DNA from: Planctomycetota bacterium
Lineage (GTDB): Bacteria; Planctomycetota; Planctomycetia; Pirellulales; S012-138
Assembly (NCBI GenBank): GCA_026982835.1
Contig: JALSGI010000013.1
Location: 1-7,119, forward strand
Direction of reading: 5' to 3'
DNA length: 7,119 nt
In this document: positions 1-6,326 of the stretch, in pieces
Layout: every line of letters starts with the position of its first letter
Numbering within the stretch: position 1 is the first letter of the stretch
The notes under the pieces: model-generated
Told to the model about the DNA's origin: nothing
Database searches by the model: none
The model's input: only the letters and a program-made list of their open reading frames with translations
Translations under genes and position numbers: made by a program

Positions 1-2
1 GC

Positions 3-341
3 GATTGCATCGAGTTTCTGGTCAAGCCGGACCCCTTCTACGCCGAGCGGATCGACGAACTGGTGACCGTGTACTACAGCCAGGAAACGGACGAGATCGT
101 CGGTTCGCTCATCAAGGGAGTGTCTCAGCTGTGCCGGGAAATTCTGCAGCGGATGCCGGGCTTTCGTATCGAGGTTCGGGACGGTCGTATCCGCTTGGTG
201 CACATTTTTCGTGCTCGCTTGTGGTCCGCCCCCTGCCAGCCGGGCTCCAAGCCCACCCAGGCCTACCAGAGGCTGATCACGATGGCCGAAACCGAGAACG
301 TGGAAGTGCCGGCCGATCCCTCCCTGGTTTCTTCGGCATAG
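3..341 (+). CDS. Conserved hypothetical protein, C-terminal fragment (5' end outside window)
   Basis: The reading frame is open from the left edge and ends at TAG 339-341, leaving 112 residues. The true start lies upstream of the window; the GTG at 63 is internal, because coding sequence (DCIEFLVKPDPFYAERIDEL) runs in frame before it. The visible part contains VTVYYSQETDEIVGSLIKG, then an Arg-rich segment (PGFRIEVRDGRIRLVHIF), and ends in a short acidic, Ser-rich tail. It has no membrane segment, signal peptide or recognisable catalytic motif. It resembles, from memory, an uncharacterised planctomycete family with the same 'YAERIDELVTVYYS...GSLIKG' core. I assign no function. The next gene on the same strand begins 305 bases later behind its own candidate promoter, so an operon is unlikely. 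Confidence 0.75.
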   Translation, partial: DCIEFLVKPDPFYAERIDELVTVYYSQETDEIVGSLIKGVSQLCREILQRMPGFRIEVRDGRIRLVHIFRARLWSAPCQPGSKPTQAYQRLITMAETENVEVPADPSLVSSA

Positions 342-646
342 GGGCTGCTTGTTCCGGTAGCAAGGCATATCTTTCGGCCTGGAACAGCTTTCTTTGTTTC
401 CCACCGGGCAAGGTCCTTAGGACGCACCCCGCCCAGGGAGGCAGGTTCCGCAGCTGCTGGGGAGTTCCCGGCCCGGACGTTGTCCCGAAATCCCCCCGGG
501 GTGCGGTGGACGCTTCCGGCGGGGCCGACTAGAATCGGCAAAGCTTTCCTTGGCTGCCAGGAGTTGCGCCGGAAAAACCGTCGGTCTGGGAAAGGGGTCC
601 CGGTCGGCCAATATCCTTTCTTCCCGACAACGAGGATGACAACAGC
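342..646. other. Non-coding stretch upstream of the ketosynthase-like gene
   Basis: These 305 bases separate two plus-strand genes. Open frames here on either strand are short or are extensions of shadow frames without protein-like composition. The 3' part contains a candidate promoter near 508-535 and a ribosome binding site (GAGGA, 632-636). I see no convincing intrinsic terminator for the upstream gene. The T-rich bases near 369-379 follow only a long-range, weak inverted repeat (TGTTCC near 350 and GGAACA near 383). No RNA gene or riboswitch is recognisable. Confidence 0.6.
508..535 (+). promoter_or_regulatory. Candidate sigma-70-type promoter of the ketosynthase-like gene
   Basis: TAGAAT at 530-535 matches the -10 consensus at five of six positions. 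With a 16-base spacer, TGGACG at 508-513 is a weak -35 match (four of six). The -10 lies inside a perfect 5-base inverted repeat, GCCGA (524-528) and TCGGC (535-539) with a 6-base loop, which could be an operator or chance in GC-rich DNA. Transcription from here would leave a leader of about 105 bases. Prediction is by eye only. Confidence 0.3.
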
Positions 647-1957
647 GTGGCTCGCCGCGTGGTGATCACGGGTGTGGGTGTGGTGTGCCCCTTGGGCAGC
701 AGTCCCGAGGAGCTGTGGGAGGGTCTTTGCTCGGGCCGAAGCGGCGTGAGCCCGCTGGAGGCGTTCGATCCGGCCGGGCTTCCGGTGCGTTTTGCCGCCC
801 AGGCGCGGCAGTTTTCGGGCAAGATCCAGGACTTCGGCCCGCTGGAAAAAGAGCTCAAAAAAACCATCCGCAAGGGGCTCAAGACCGTCTGCCGCGAGGC
901 GCAGATGGGCATTGCGGCCGCCCAGGCTGCGTTGCGCGACGCGGGGCTGACGCCGCAGGTCTATGCCCCGGACCAGATCGGGGCGGTGTTCGGCTCCGAC
1001 TACATGGTCACGCTGCCGGAAGACTTTGTCGATCCGTGCAGCCGCTGCCGGGACCAACAGGGGCGGTTCGACTTTTCTCGCTGGGCCCGCCAGGGCCTGC
1101 CGGCCCTGAACCCGCTGTGGCTGCTCAAGTACCTGCCCAACATGCCCGCGGCCCACCTGTCGATGTACAACGACCTGCGGGGCCCGAACAACTCGATCAC
1201 CCAGCGCGAGGCCAGCTCCAACCTGGCCGTGGGCGAGGCGGCCCGGATCATCGCCCGAGGACACGCCCGCTGGATGGTGGCCGGGGCCACCGGCAGCTGG
1301 ATCCACCCGGTGCGCACCGTGCAGGCCCTGCTGCAATTCGAGCTGGCCGGCGGTGAAGACGCCCCGCCGGAAGAGGCCTGCCGCCCCTTTGACCGCCGAC
1401 GACGCGGGATGGTGCTGGGCGAGGGGGCCGCCGCGGTGGTGCTGGAGGAGTACGAAAGCGCCCAAGGGCGCGGGGCCACCATCTACGCAGAAGTGCTCGG
1501 GTCGGCCGGGGCCATGGCCAGCAGTCTCACTCAAGGGGTGGACCAGCGCCGTGCCTTGCAACTGGCCCTGCAGCGAGCCTTGGCCGATGCAGGAGTGGAG
1601 CCGCAACAAGTGGATCACATCAACGCCCACGGGGCCGGCACCCGCGAAGGCGATGCGGCCGAGGCCCAGGCGCTGGCCGAGGTGTTCGGCCCCCGCTTGG
1701 CGGAGCTTCCGGTCACCTCGGCCAAGGGGCACCTGGGCAACCTGGGTGCCGGGGGCGGGCTGGTGGAGTTGATCGGCAGCCTGCTTGCCTTGCGGCACGG
1801 CCGCCTGTTCCCTACCCGCAACTACCAGGTGCCCGACCCGGAGTGCCCCCTACGCGTGGTGACCGATACCAGCACCCCGGCCGGGGAGGTGCTGGCCAAA
1901 CTCAACGTCACCCTGCAAGGTCAGGCCAGTTGCCTGGTGGTGCGCAAGGCCGGTTAG
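647..1957 (+). CDS. FabF-fold beta-ketoacyl-ACP synthase-like protein lacking the catalytic Cys (chain-length-factor-like)
   Basis: The 436-residue product is full length for the KAS II/thiolase-fold family. It opens with RRVVITGVGVVCPLG, the usual KAS N-terminus. FDRRRRGMVLGEGAAAVVLE (residues 248-267) and NAHGAGTREGD (326-336) are also typical, and the latter carries the first catalytic His (H328). The nucleophile region reads GPNNSITQREASSNLAVGEA, and aligning it with GPN......CATG..AIG puts Glu188 where the Cys should be. In SAKGHLGNLGAGGG the second catalytic His is replaced by Asn365. Ordinary Cys-dependent condensation is therefore unlikely. It may decarboxylate, pair with an active ketosynthase as type II polyketide chain-length factors do, or have another role in acyl chain metabolism. 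The start is GTG at 647, with GAGGA at 632-636 ten bases upstream. The next gene is convergent and no acyl carrier protein gene is in the window. Confidence 0.9.
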   Translation: MARRVVITGVGVVCPLGSSPEELWEGLCSGRSGVSPLEAFDPAGLPVRFAAQARQFSGKIQDFGPLEKELKKTIRKGLKTVCREAQMGIAAAQAALRDAGLTPQVYAPDQIGAVFGSDYMVTLPEDFVDPCSRCRDQQGRFDFSRWARQGLPALNPLWLLKYLPNMPAAHLSMYNDLRGPNNSITQREASSNLAVGEAARIIARGHARWMVAGATGSWIHPVRTVQALLQFELAGGEDAPPEEACRPFDRRRRGMVLGEGAAAVVLEEYESAQGRGATIYAEVLGSAGAMASSLTQGVDQRRALQLALQRALADAGVEPQQVDHINAHGAGTREGDAAEAQALAEVFGPRLAELPVTSAKGHLGNLGAGGGLVELIGSLLALRHGRLFPTRNYQVPDPECPLRVVTDTSTPAGEVLAKLNVTLQGQASCLVVRKAG

Positions 1958-1998
1958 TGGAGCGGAGCCATCGGTCCGCGGAAGCTGGCGGCTTGCCC

Positions 1999-2589
1999 TC
2001 AAAACACATCCTCGGCGGCCGGCAGCCCCACTTCCACCGGCACGGCCAGCGGCACGGTTTGCGAAGGCTCGGGGCGGCCTGTTGAGCCGCCCAGCAACTG
2101 GCCCAGCTCGCAGGCCAGGCGGCGGAACACGGCAGCCGGCAGCTCCACCGTCTGCCACCGGGGGGAGATGCGGCGCATCTGCCGCCGGTACTCGGAGAGC
2201 GGTACGGCCAGGAAGGCGTAACGCCGTCCGGCGTGAACAAACAGCCGCTCCGGGGGCACGGGGCTGCGGGGGCCGGTGACCCAGTAGGCGAACACCAGCA
2301 GGGCCTCGAACCCCGGGCCGAAGAGCCGCTGCCACTGCCCGAGGCTCTCCACGTCGTCCTCAAAAGACCAGCACTTCCAGTACCGGCCCTCCCCGCCGGG
2401 GAAACGCCGTCCCTTGACATCGACCAGGTAGCCTCGGCCCCGTTCCGGCGAGATGATAAAGTCCAGGCTCTTGAGCGAGCCGCCGGACCAGCAGGCCCGA
2501 CGCGCCTCGTCCACGGCCACGTAAGGCACCCGCTGCTTGCGCAGCCACCGTTCCAAGGCGGCCTCGTAGTGATTGCCCCGATCGGCCAT
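1999..2589 (-). CDS. HYExAFE family protein, putative PD-(D/E)XK-like nuclease
   Basis: The 196-residue protein starts GNHYEAALERWL, matching the motif that names the planctomycete HYExAFE family (here HYEAALE, residues 7-13). A second conserved block follows: VPYVAVDEARRA (21-32), SLKSLDFI (38-45), and YLVDVKGRRFP (54-64). Asp43 followed by D57-V-K59 fits the D...(D/E)XK spacing of PD-(D/E)XK nucleases, with Glu9 or Glu13 as a possible helix-1 acid. That fold is my inference; the family has no established function that I know of. FGPGFEALLVFAY (90-102) and GRRYAFLAVP (121-130) also fit the family. The last 30 residues are Pro/Val-rich and look like a variable tail. The ATG at 2589 is preceded by AAAGGGG. 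It lies 121 bases downstream of the MrfB-like gene on the same strand, so co-transcription with the repair pair is possible. Only 41 bases separate its stop from the convergent ketosynthase-like gene. Confidence 0.85.
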   Translation of the reverse strand: MADRGNHYEAALERWLRKQRVPYVAVDEARRACWSGGSLKSLDFIISPERGRGYLVDVKGRRFPGGEGRYWKCWSFEDDVESLGQWQRLFGPGFEALLVFAYWVTGPRSPVPPERLFVHAGRRYAFLAVPLSEYRRQMRRISPRWQTVELPAAVFRRLACELGQLLGGSTGRPEPSQTVPLAVPVEVGLPAAEDVF

Positions 2590-2633
2590 GGCACGGCCCC
2601 TTTCGCTTTGTGCGTGGAAAACCTGCCTGTAGT

Positions 2634-2665
2634 TTGCCCCAGCCGCCCCGGCAGGGCAACGTTTT
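2634..2665 (+). terminator. Possible plus-strand intrinsic terminator between the HYExAFE and MrfB-like genes
   Basis: TTGCCC (2634-2639) pairs with GGGCAA (2654-2659) around a GC-rich interior that adds three further pairs, and CG plus five T (2661-2665) follows on the plus strand. On the minus strand the stem is not followed by T, so it would not stop the repair-cluster transcript. If active, it would end plus-strand read-through from the ketosynthase-like gene after about 680 bases antisense to the HYExAFE gene. The internal mismatches make this uncertain. Confidence 0.3.
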
Positions 2666-2710
2666 TCCGGCCTCTTTGTCCTTTGTTCCCGGGGAGCGGG
2701 ACCGTGACGG

Positions 2711-3538
2711 TCAGGAAAGCCGCTCCAGGGCCCGACAGCACAGCTCCACCAGCGTCAGCAGGTCCATCTGGTTGTGATAGACGATCCGCTCCAGGTCTTC
2801 GGTTTCCCCCTGGGTGACGAATCGCCGGTACGCATCGGGGATGGCCCAGCCGGGGATGTCGTCGGCGGCCCGCTGATAGCCGCAAATGTAGCGCTCCAGG
2901 GTCTTCAGGCGGCAGTTGGGCAGGTGCCTTCCCCAGAGCCGCCGGGCCACGTAAAGCAAGTCGTAGTGTTCTTGCAGGTGCCGCTGGAGCGTGGCATGGC
3001 GCTGGGGCTGGTGGTAGATGGTCCGCTGCAGGAGCATGGGCCAGTCGAAGCTTTTGCCGTTAAAACTCACCAGCACCCCGCGCCGCCGGAGGTGCTTCCA
3101 GAACTGGTACAGGATGGCCGGCTCCTCGCTCCAGTCCCGGGCCAGGTACTGCCGTCCCACCACTTCCCGGCCCAGATAGACCACCCCCACCAGGAACACC
3201 GGCGAGCCCAAGAATCCGCAGGTTTCCAGGTCCACGAACAGCACGCCGCCGGGCAACCGCTGCCGGAGCAACTCCAGGTCCAGCGGCCCGCCCTGGCCCG
3301 CAGACTCGGCTTGCTCGGCCGCCGGGGAGAAAAGCTCGGGCAACTGCCCCAGCCGCTGCCGGATCAGCCGGGGGCAGAACGCCAGCTCGTAGCAGCACCC
3401 CCAGGGCGTGCGGCGCAGCCGCCCGGGCAGCACTCGGGCCAGCTGATCGTACGGCGAACCGGATGCCCCCGCCGGACCCACGTGCGGCATTCCCCTTGCT
3501 GTGCCAGTGTTTGCCGATGGCGGAAATTTCGTACCCAT
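2711..3538 (-). CDS. mrfB: YprB/MrfB-like DEDD exonuclease (RNase H-like fold)
   Basis: The 275-residue product carries the acidic motifs of a DEDD 3'-5' exonuclease. Exo I is VLFVDLETCGFLG (D103, E105). Exo II is VLVSFNGKSFDWPML (D165), with a further conserved HYDLLYVARRLW (D193). Exo III is YHNQMDLLTLVEL (D259, with H255 four residues before it). LKTLERYICG (211-220) is also typical of the YprB ribonuclease-H-like group. In B. subtilis, YprB/MrfB works with the helicase YprA/MrfA in repair of mitomycin-damaged DNA, and here the helicase gene ends four bases upstream, supporting the pairing. That protein is longer and carries a C-terminal TPR region; this one stops soon after Exo III, so the TPR part is absent. 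The ATG at 3538 has no clear Shine-Dalgarno sequence and is probably coupled to the helicase stop. An alternative ATG at 3490 would remove a poorly conserved 16-residue head. Confidence 0.85.
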   Translation of the reverse strand: MGTKFPPSANTGTARGMPHVGPAGASGSPYDQLARVLPGRLRRTPWGCCYELAFCPRLIRQRLGQLPELFSPAAEQAESAGQGGPLDLELLRQRLPGGVLFVDLETCGFLGSPVFLVGVVYLGREVVGRQYLARDWSEEPAILYQFWKHLRRRGVLVSFNGKSFDWPMLLQRTIYHQPQRHATLQRHLQEHYDLLYVARRLWGRHLPNCRLKTLERYICGYQRAADDIPGWAIPDAYRRFVTQGETEDLERIVYHNQMDLLTLVELCCRALERLS

Positions 3539-3542
3539 TTCA

Positions 3543-6248
3543 TTATGCCTGGGCGGTCAAGCCTTGGGGGGCAGCCGCCTGCGGCGGGGACCAGCCCCCC
3601 GCCAGCAGGCGCTTCAGCAGCCGCCGGGTCTTTTCTTTGTCCGGCAGGGGGCCGCTTGTGGTCAAGTCCGGGTCGCTTGCCTGCCCGGGCCGCCACGAGG
3701 GCAGACCCACGCATCCCGGGCAGCCACTCTGGCAGGGGCACTCCTGGAGCAACTGCAAACACAGCCGGAGCAACTGCTCCAGGGCGGCCAGGGCCCGCTC
3801 GCAGTAGCCCAGCCCCCCAGGGTAGCGATCATAAAGGATCACCGCACCGCGGCCGAAGTTCTGAAAATCCACCGTGCCGCCCAGGTCGGTCGTATCGCTC
3901 ATCGTCACCAGTGGGGCGGCCTTGGTGGCCAGGTGGCAAAGTCCGGCCAGGGCCTCGGCCAGCTCCCCGCCGCTGCCTGCGCACCCTTGAGGCAGCAGCC
4001 ACAGGGCCTTGGTCTGCAGTTGCTGCTGGGGCAGCGAGACGGAGCCCCAGCCGATGTTTTCCCGGGTGTGGAACTTGATCTTCTTAAACGCCGTGGTCTT
4101 CCAGCGCACCTGGACCGTGCCCCAGCCGGCGCGGTGGCCGGGAGCGGCCAGGCGTTCCAGTTGCGACTCTTGCACCAGCACCGCTTTTTCCACGATGGCC
4201 TGCGTGTAGTAGTCGCTTTGTACCGGCTCCACGTAGGCCAACTTTCCCTGCCAGTCCAGGTGTCGCACCAGGTAGGTCCGGCCCTGGTGCAGATAGATCG
4301 CTTCCGGGTAGACAAGCTCCGGGGCACTGAACCCATCCACCGTGGCCAGCACTTGCTCCTGGGGCACCTGCTGGCCCAACAGCCCCTCCCAGGCGGCAGC
4401 CTCCGCAGGAGCAGACGGCGGCACCTCCCCGCCCGGGGAAAGCAGCACGATGGTAAAGGTCTCGTCGCTTAAGTGGCGCAGGCTCACCCCCTGGGCCGGC
4501 CCGGCCGGGCCCTGGTAATAGAACCGCCCGCGGCGCCTCAGCAGCAGCCCCTGCCGCTCAAGCGGCGCGGCGTGCTGCTGCCAGTGGGAACCGAAAAACA
4601 ACGCGGCCTCTTCATCCAGCGGAGCCTCCTGTGCAGCCAAGGCCAAGTGCTTGCGCAGGATGTAAGGATTGTGCGGATCGGCCACCGCATGCTCCGGCGA
4701 GCGGCCGAAGAAATACTCCGGATGCCGCATGAGAAACTGGTCCACCGGGTCGTTGCCGGCCACCAGCACCACCAGCGACTCGTTCCCCCCGGTACAAGCC
4801 TCTGGAGGAAGGAGCGCCTCCTGACGGAAAAGGTAAGGATAACGGTCTGTCTCCGCACTCCCCCCGCTTACGCGGGGGGCTCCTGCCGCAGGCTGCGAGC
4901 CTGGGCGACTGGGTGCTTCCGCACCAACGCCTGGTTTTACCTCGGAGCGGAAGCTCCCAGCGGCTGGCGGTCCCACCGCAGGCTGCGAGCCTGGGCGACG
5001 GGGTGCTTCCGCACCAGCTGCCGGTTTCACCCCGGAGCGGAAGCTCCCAGTGGCTGGCGGCCCCGCCGCCCGGCCGGCGCGGCCGGCTTGTTGCCAGCAG
5101 CTGGCGATGGTGCCGGGGTAGCCGAGGATGATGACCATATCCAGTCCGCCCACGTCGATGCCCAGTTCCAGGGCGTTGGTGGCAGCCAGTCCGCGCAGGC
5201 GGCCGCTGAACAGATCGGCTTCGATTTGCCTTCGTTGGTGGGGCAGGTAGCCGCCGCGGTAGGCTTGCACTTGTTGGGCCAGTGGGCTGCCTTGGCGGCG
5301 GAAGTATTCTTGCACGTAGCGGAACACCAGTTCGGCCTGTTGTCGGGTGCGGGCGAAGGTGAGCACCTGGGCTCCTTGTTCCATACCTTGGATCATCAGG
5401 GCCACGGCTTCATCCACCGCACTGCGGCGCCAGGGGCGGCCGCGTCCGGCCGGGGGTGGGTTCCAGAAGGCGAAGAACTTCCGTCCCCGGGGCGAGCCGT
5501 CCCGGCTGACCACCTCGAACGGCTCTCCGACCAGTTGTTCCAGCAGCTGCTGCGGGTTGGCGATCGTGGCGCTGGTGGCCACAAACACCGGCCGGCTGCC
5601 GTAGCGGGCGCACACCCGCCGCAGGCGGCGGAGCACCTGGGCCACATGGGCCCCGAAGATGCCGCGGTAGCTGTGGGCCTCGTCCAGCACCACGAACCGC
5701 AGTCCCGCAAAAAACCGCGCCCAGCCCGGGTGGTAGGGAAGCAACGCGGCGTGGAGCATATCCGGGTTGGAGAGCACCAGGCGGCTCTGCTGGCGGATCG
5801 AGCGTCGCTGGCCCCGGGGCGTGTCGCCGTCATACACGCCCGGCTGCACCGACGCGGCCCCCACCGCTGCCCCCTCCAGCAGGCGATGGAGTCCCTTGAG
5901 CTGATCCTGGGCCAGCGCCTTGGTGGGGAACAGGTACAGGGCCGTGGCCTGCCCGTCTTGCAACAGCTGCTCCAACACCGGCAGGTGGTAGCAGAGGCTT
6001 TTGCCGCTGGCCGTGCCGGTGGTGATGACCACGTGCCGCCCGCGGCGCAATAGCTCCACAGCCTGCTGCTGGTGCACGTAAAGCTGCCGGATACCCCGGG
6101 CAGCCAGCATGCGCCGAAGCGGCTCAGGCAGCGGTGGCCGCAGCTCTCCCGGCTCCGCTTCCCGCGGGGGAAGCTCCTCCACATGGACCAACTGCCCGCG
6201 ATAGCCGGGCAGATGCTGCAAGTGATCCAGAAATCGCTGCACGTCCAT
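3543..6248 (-). CDS. mrfA: YprA/MrfA-family DEAH-box DNA repair helicase with C-terminal DUF1998 zinc domain
   Basis: The chosen start gives 901 residues. In that numbering the helicase motifs are: YVHQQQA (57-63), Walker A TTGTASGKS (76-84), LFPTKALAQDQ (106-116), SNPDML (160-165), DEAH (189-192), SAT (226-228), TFARTRQQAE (297-306), TNALELGID (357-365) and QQAGRAGR (386-393). The C-terminus has the DUF1998 block YPGGLGYCERA and four Cys in the order CPCQSGCPGC (837, 839, 843, 846), the presumed zinc site. MrfA is a 3'-5' DNA translocase acting with MrfB in mitomycin lesion repair. I chose ATG 6248 because GAGG (6259-6256) sits seven bases upstream and MDVQRFLDHLQ begins the family-like N-terminus. 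The frame stays open to a GTG at 6413, but those 55 residues look non-coding. A repeat-rich insertion of about 95 residues (394-488) directly follows motif VI, which helps make the protein longer than the roughly 750 residues of the Bacillus protein. Confidence 0.9.
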   Translation of the reverse strand: MDVQRFLDHLQHLPGYRGQLVHVEELPPREAEPGELRPPLPEPLRRMLAARGIRQLYVHQQQAVELLRRGRHVVITTGTASGKSLCYHLPVLEQLLQDGQATALYLFPTKALAQDQLKGLHRLLEGAAVGAASVQPGVYDGDTPRGQRRSIRQQSRLVLSNPDMLHAALLPYHPGWARFFAGLRFVVLDEAHSYRGIFGAHVAQVLRRLRRVCARYGSRPVFVATSATIANPQQLLEQLVGEPFEVVSRDGSPRGRKFFAFWNPPPAGRGRPWRRSAVDEAVALMIQGMEQGAQVLTFARTRQQAELVFRYVQEYFRRQGSPLAQQVQAYRGGYLPHQRRQIEADLFSGRLRGLAATNALELGIDVGGLDMVIILGYPGTIASCWQQAGRAGRAAGPPATGSFRSGVKPAAGAEAPRRPGSQPAVGPPAAGSFRSEVKPGVGAEAPSRPGSQPAAGAPRVSGGSAETDRYPYLFRQEALLPPEACTGGNESLVVLVAGNDPVDQFLMRHPEYFFGRSPEHAVADPHNPYILRKHLALAAQEAPLDEEAALFFGSHWQQHAAPLERQGLLLRRRGRFYYQGPAGPAQGVSLRHLSDETFTIVLLSPGGEVPPSAPAEAAAWEGLLGQQVPQEQVLATVDGFSAPELVYPEAIYLHQGRTYLVRHLDWQGKLAYVEPVQSDYYTQAIVEKAVLVQESQLERLAAPGHRAGWGTVQVRWKTTAFKKIKFHTRENIGWGSVSLPQQQLQTKALWLLPQGCAGSGGELAEALAGLCHLATKAAPLVTMSDTTDLGGTVDFQNFGRGAVILYDRYPGGLGYCERALAALEQLLRLCLQLLQECPCQSGCPGCVGLPSWRPGQASDPDLTTSGPLPDKEKTRRLLKRLLAGGWSPPQAAAPQGLTAQA
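4860..4879. repeat. Perfect 8-base-pair hairpin next to the 90-base repeats
   Basis: CCCCCCGC (4860-4867) pairs fully with GCGGGGGG (4872-4879) around a TTAC loop. It lies four bases from the first 90-base unit, inside the same in-frame insertion, and encodes PRVSGG of the helicase. From memory, a GCTTACGC core flanked by C and G runs is a recurrent palindrome in some planctomycete genomes; I could not check this. Confidence 0.8.
4884..5063. repeat. Tandem duplication of a 90-base hairpin-rich unit
   Basis: Copy 1 (4884-4973) and copy 2 (4974-5063) differ at 11 of 90 positions by my hand count. Each unit holds perfect hairpins: CAGGCT-gcg-AGCCTG (4889-4903; 4979-4993), GGTGC-ttcc-GCACC (4912-4925; 5002-5015) and GGAGC-ggaa-GCTCC (4944-4957; 5034-5047), followed by CCAG-ngg-CTGG (4957-4967; 5047-5057). 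The loops TTCC and GGAA are complementary. Because 90 is a multiple of three, each copy adds exactly 30 residues to the helicase; 24 of 30 are identical between copies. The stems are conserved while most differences fall between them, which suggests that the structure matters to the element. Confidence 0.9.
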
Positions 6249-6311
6249 GAGCAGGCCTCGCTGGCAACGAACCACGTCCGTGAAACCCGCCGCCGGGCAG
6301 GCAAGGCGGCA

Positions 6312-6325
6312 TAAACACATGTTTA
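6312..6325. promoter_or_regulatory. Perfect inverted repeat TAAACA-n2-TGTTTA, candidate operator
   Basis: TAAACA (6312-6317) and TGTTTA (6320-6325) form a perfect dyad with a two-base spacer. It begins one base downstream of the candidate -10 on the minus strand and would cover the transcription start, a classic repressor position. The shape (short palindrome with GTT/AAC half-sites) recalls LexA-type operators, but it is not the Gram-positive CGAAC-n4-GTTCG box. The cognate regulator is unknown. Confidence 0.4.
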
Positions 6326-6326
6326 C

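Larger units (their letters stand above)
4785..5069 (-). other. In-frame low-complexity insertion in the helicase gene, right after motif VI
   Basis: In the YprA family, QQAGRAGR is normally followed within a few residues by the SLVVLVAG..DPLDQ strand. Here the two are separated by about 95 residues encoded at 5069-4785. Most of this is Gly/Pro/Ala/Ser-rich and built from two 30-residue copies; the last part (ETDRYPYLFRQEALLPPEAC) is not repetitive. Its DNA is packed with perfect short hairpins. The reading frame is kept on both sides and all helicase motifs survive, so the protein is probably functional with a disordered surface loop. Exact edges depend on alignment to relatives and are approximate. 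Confidence 0.75.

Noticed and set aside
263..1798. Long minus-strand open frame (511 codons)
   Set aside because: It lies opposite the ketosynthase-like gene, whose protein matches family motifs throughout; the minus-strand translation has no recognisable domain and extends into non-coding DNA. This is a normal shadow in GC-rich DNA.
2700..2712. GACCGT-g-ACGGTC palindrome at the stop of the MrfB-like gene
   Set aside because: A perfect but short dyad, with no T run on either side, so it is not a terminator; chance cannot be excluded.
2774..4078. Plus-strand open frame (434 codons) spanning the MrfB-like gene and the helicase end
   Set aside because: It crosses two well-supported minus-strand genes and has no family-like sequence.
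4884..5063. CRISPR array or intein in the helicase gene
   Set aside because: There are only two adjacent direct copies without unique spacers, and no splicing-block motifs (Cys/Ser start, His-Asn end) are present.
5070..5086. Seven-base-pair hairpin CCGGCCG-gcg-CGGCCGG
   Set aside because: It encodes the conserved RAGRA of motif VI, and a stem of this type arises readily from GC-rich Arg/Ala/Gly codons.
4473..6053. Long plus-strand open frame (526 codons) opposite the helicase
   Set aside because: The helicase motifs on the minus strand are unambiguous, and the plus-strand product is rich in His, Gln, Gly and Ala without motifs.
6312..6325. A true LexA box
   Set aside because: The half-sites TAAACA/TGTTTA do not match the CGAAC-n4-GTTCG or CTGT-n8-ACAG consensus, and no planctomycete box is known to me with certainty, so the site is listed only as a candidate operator.
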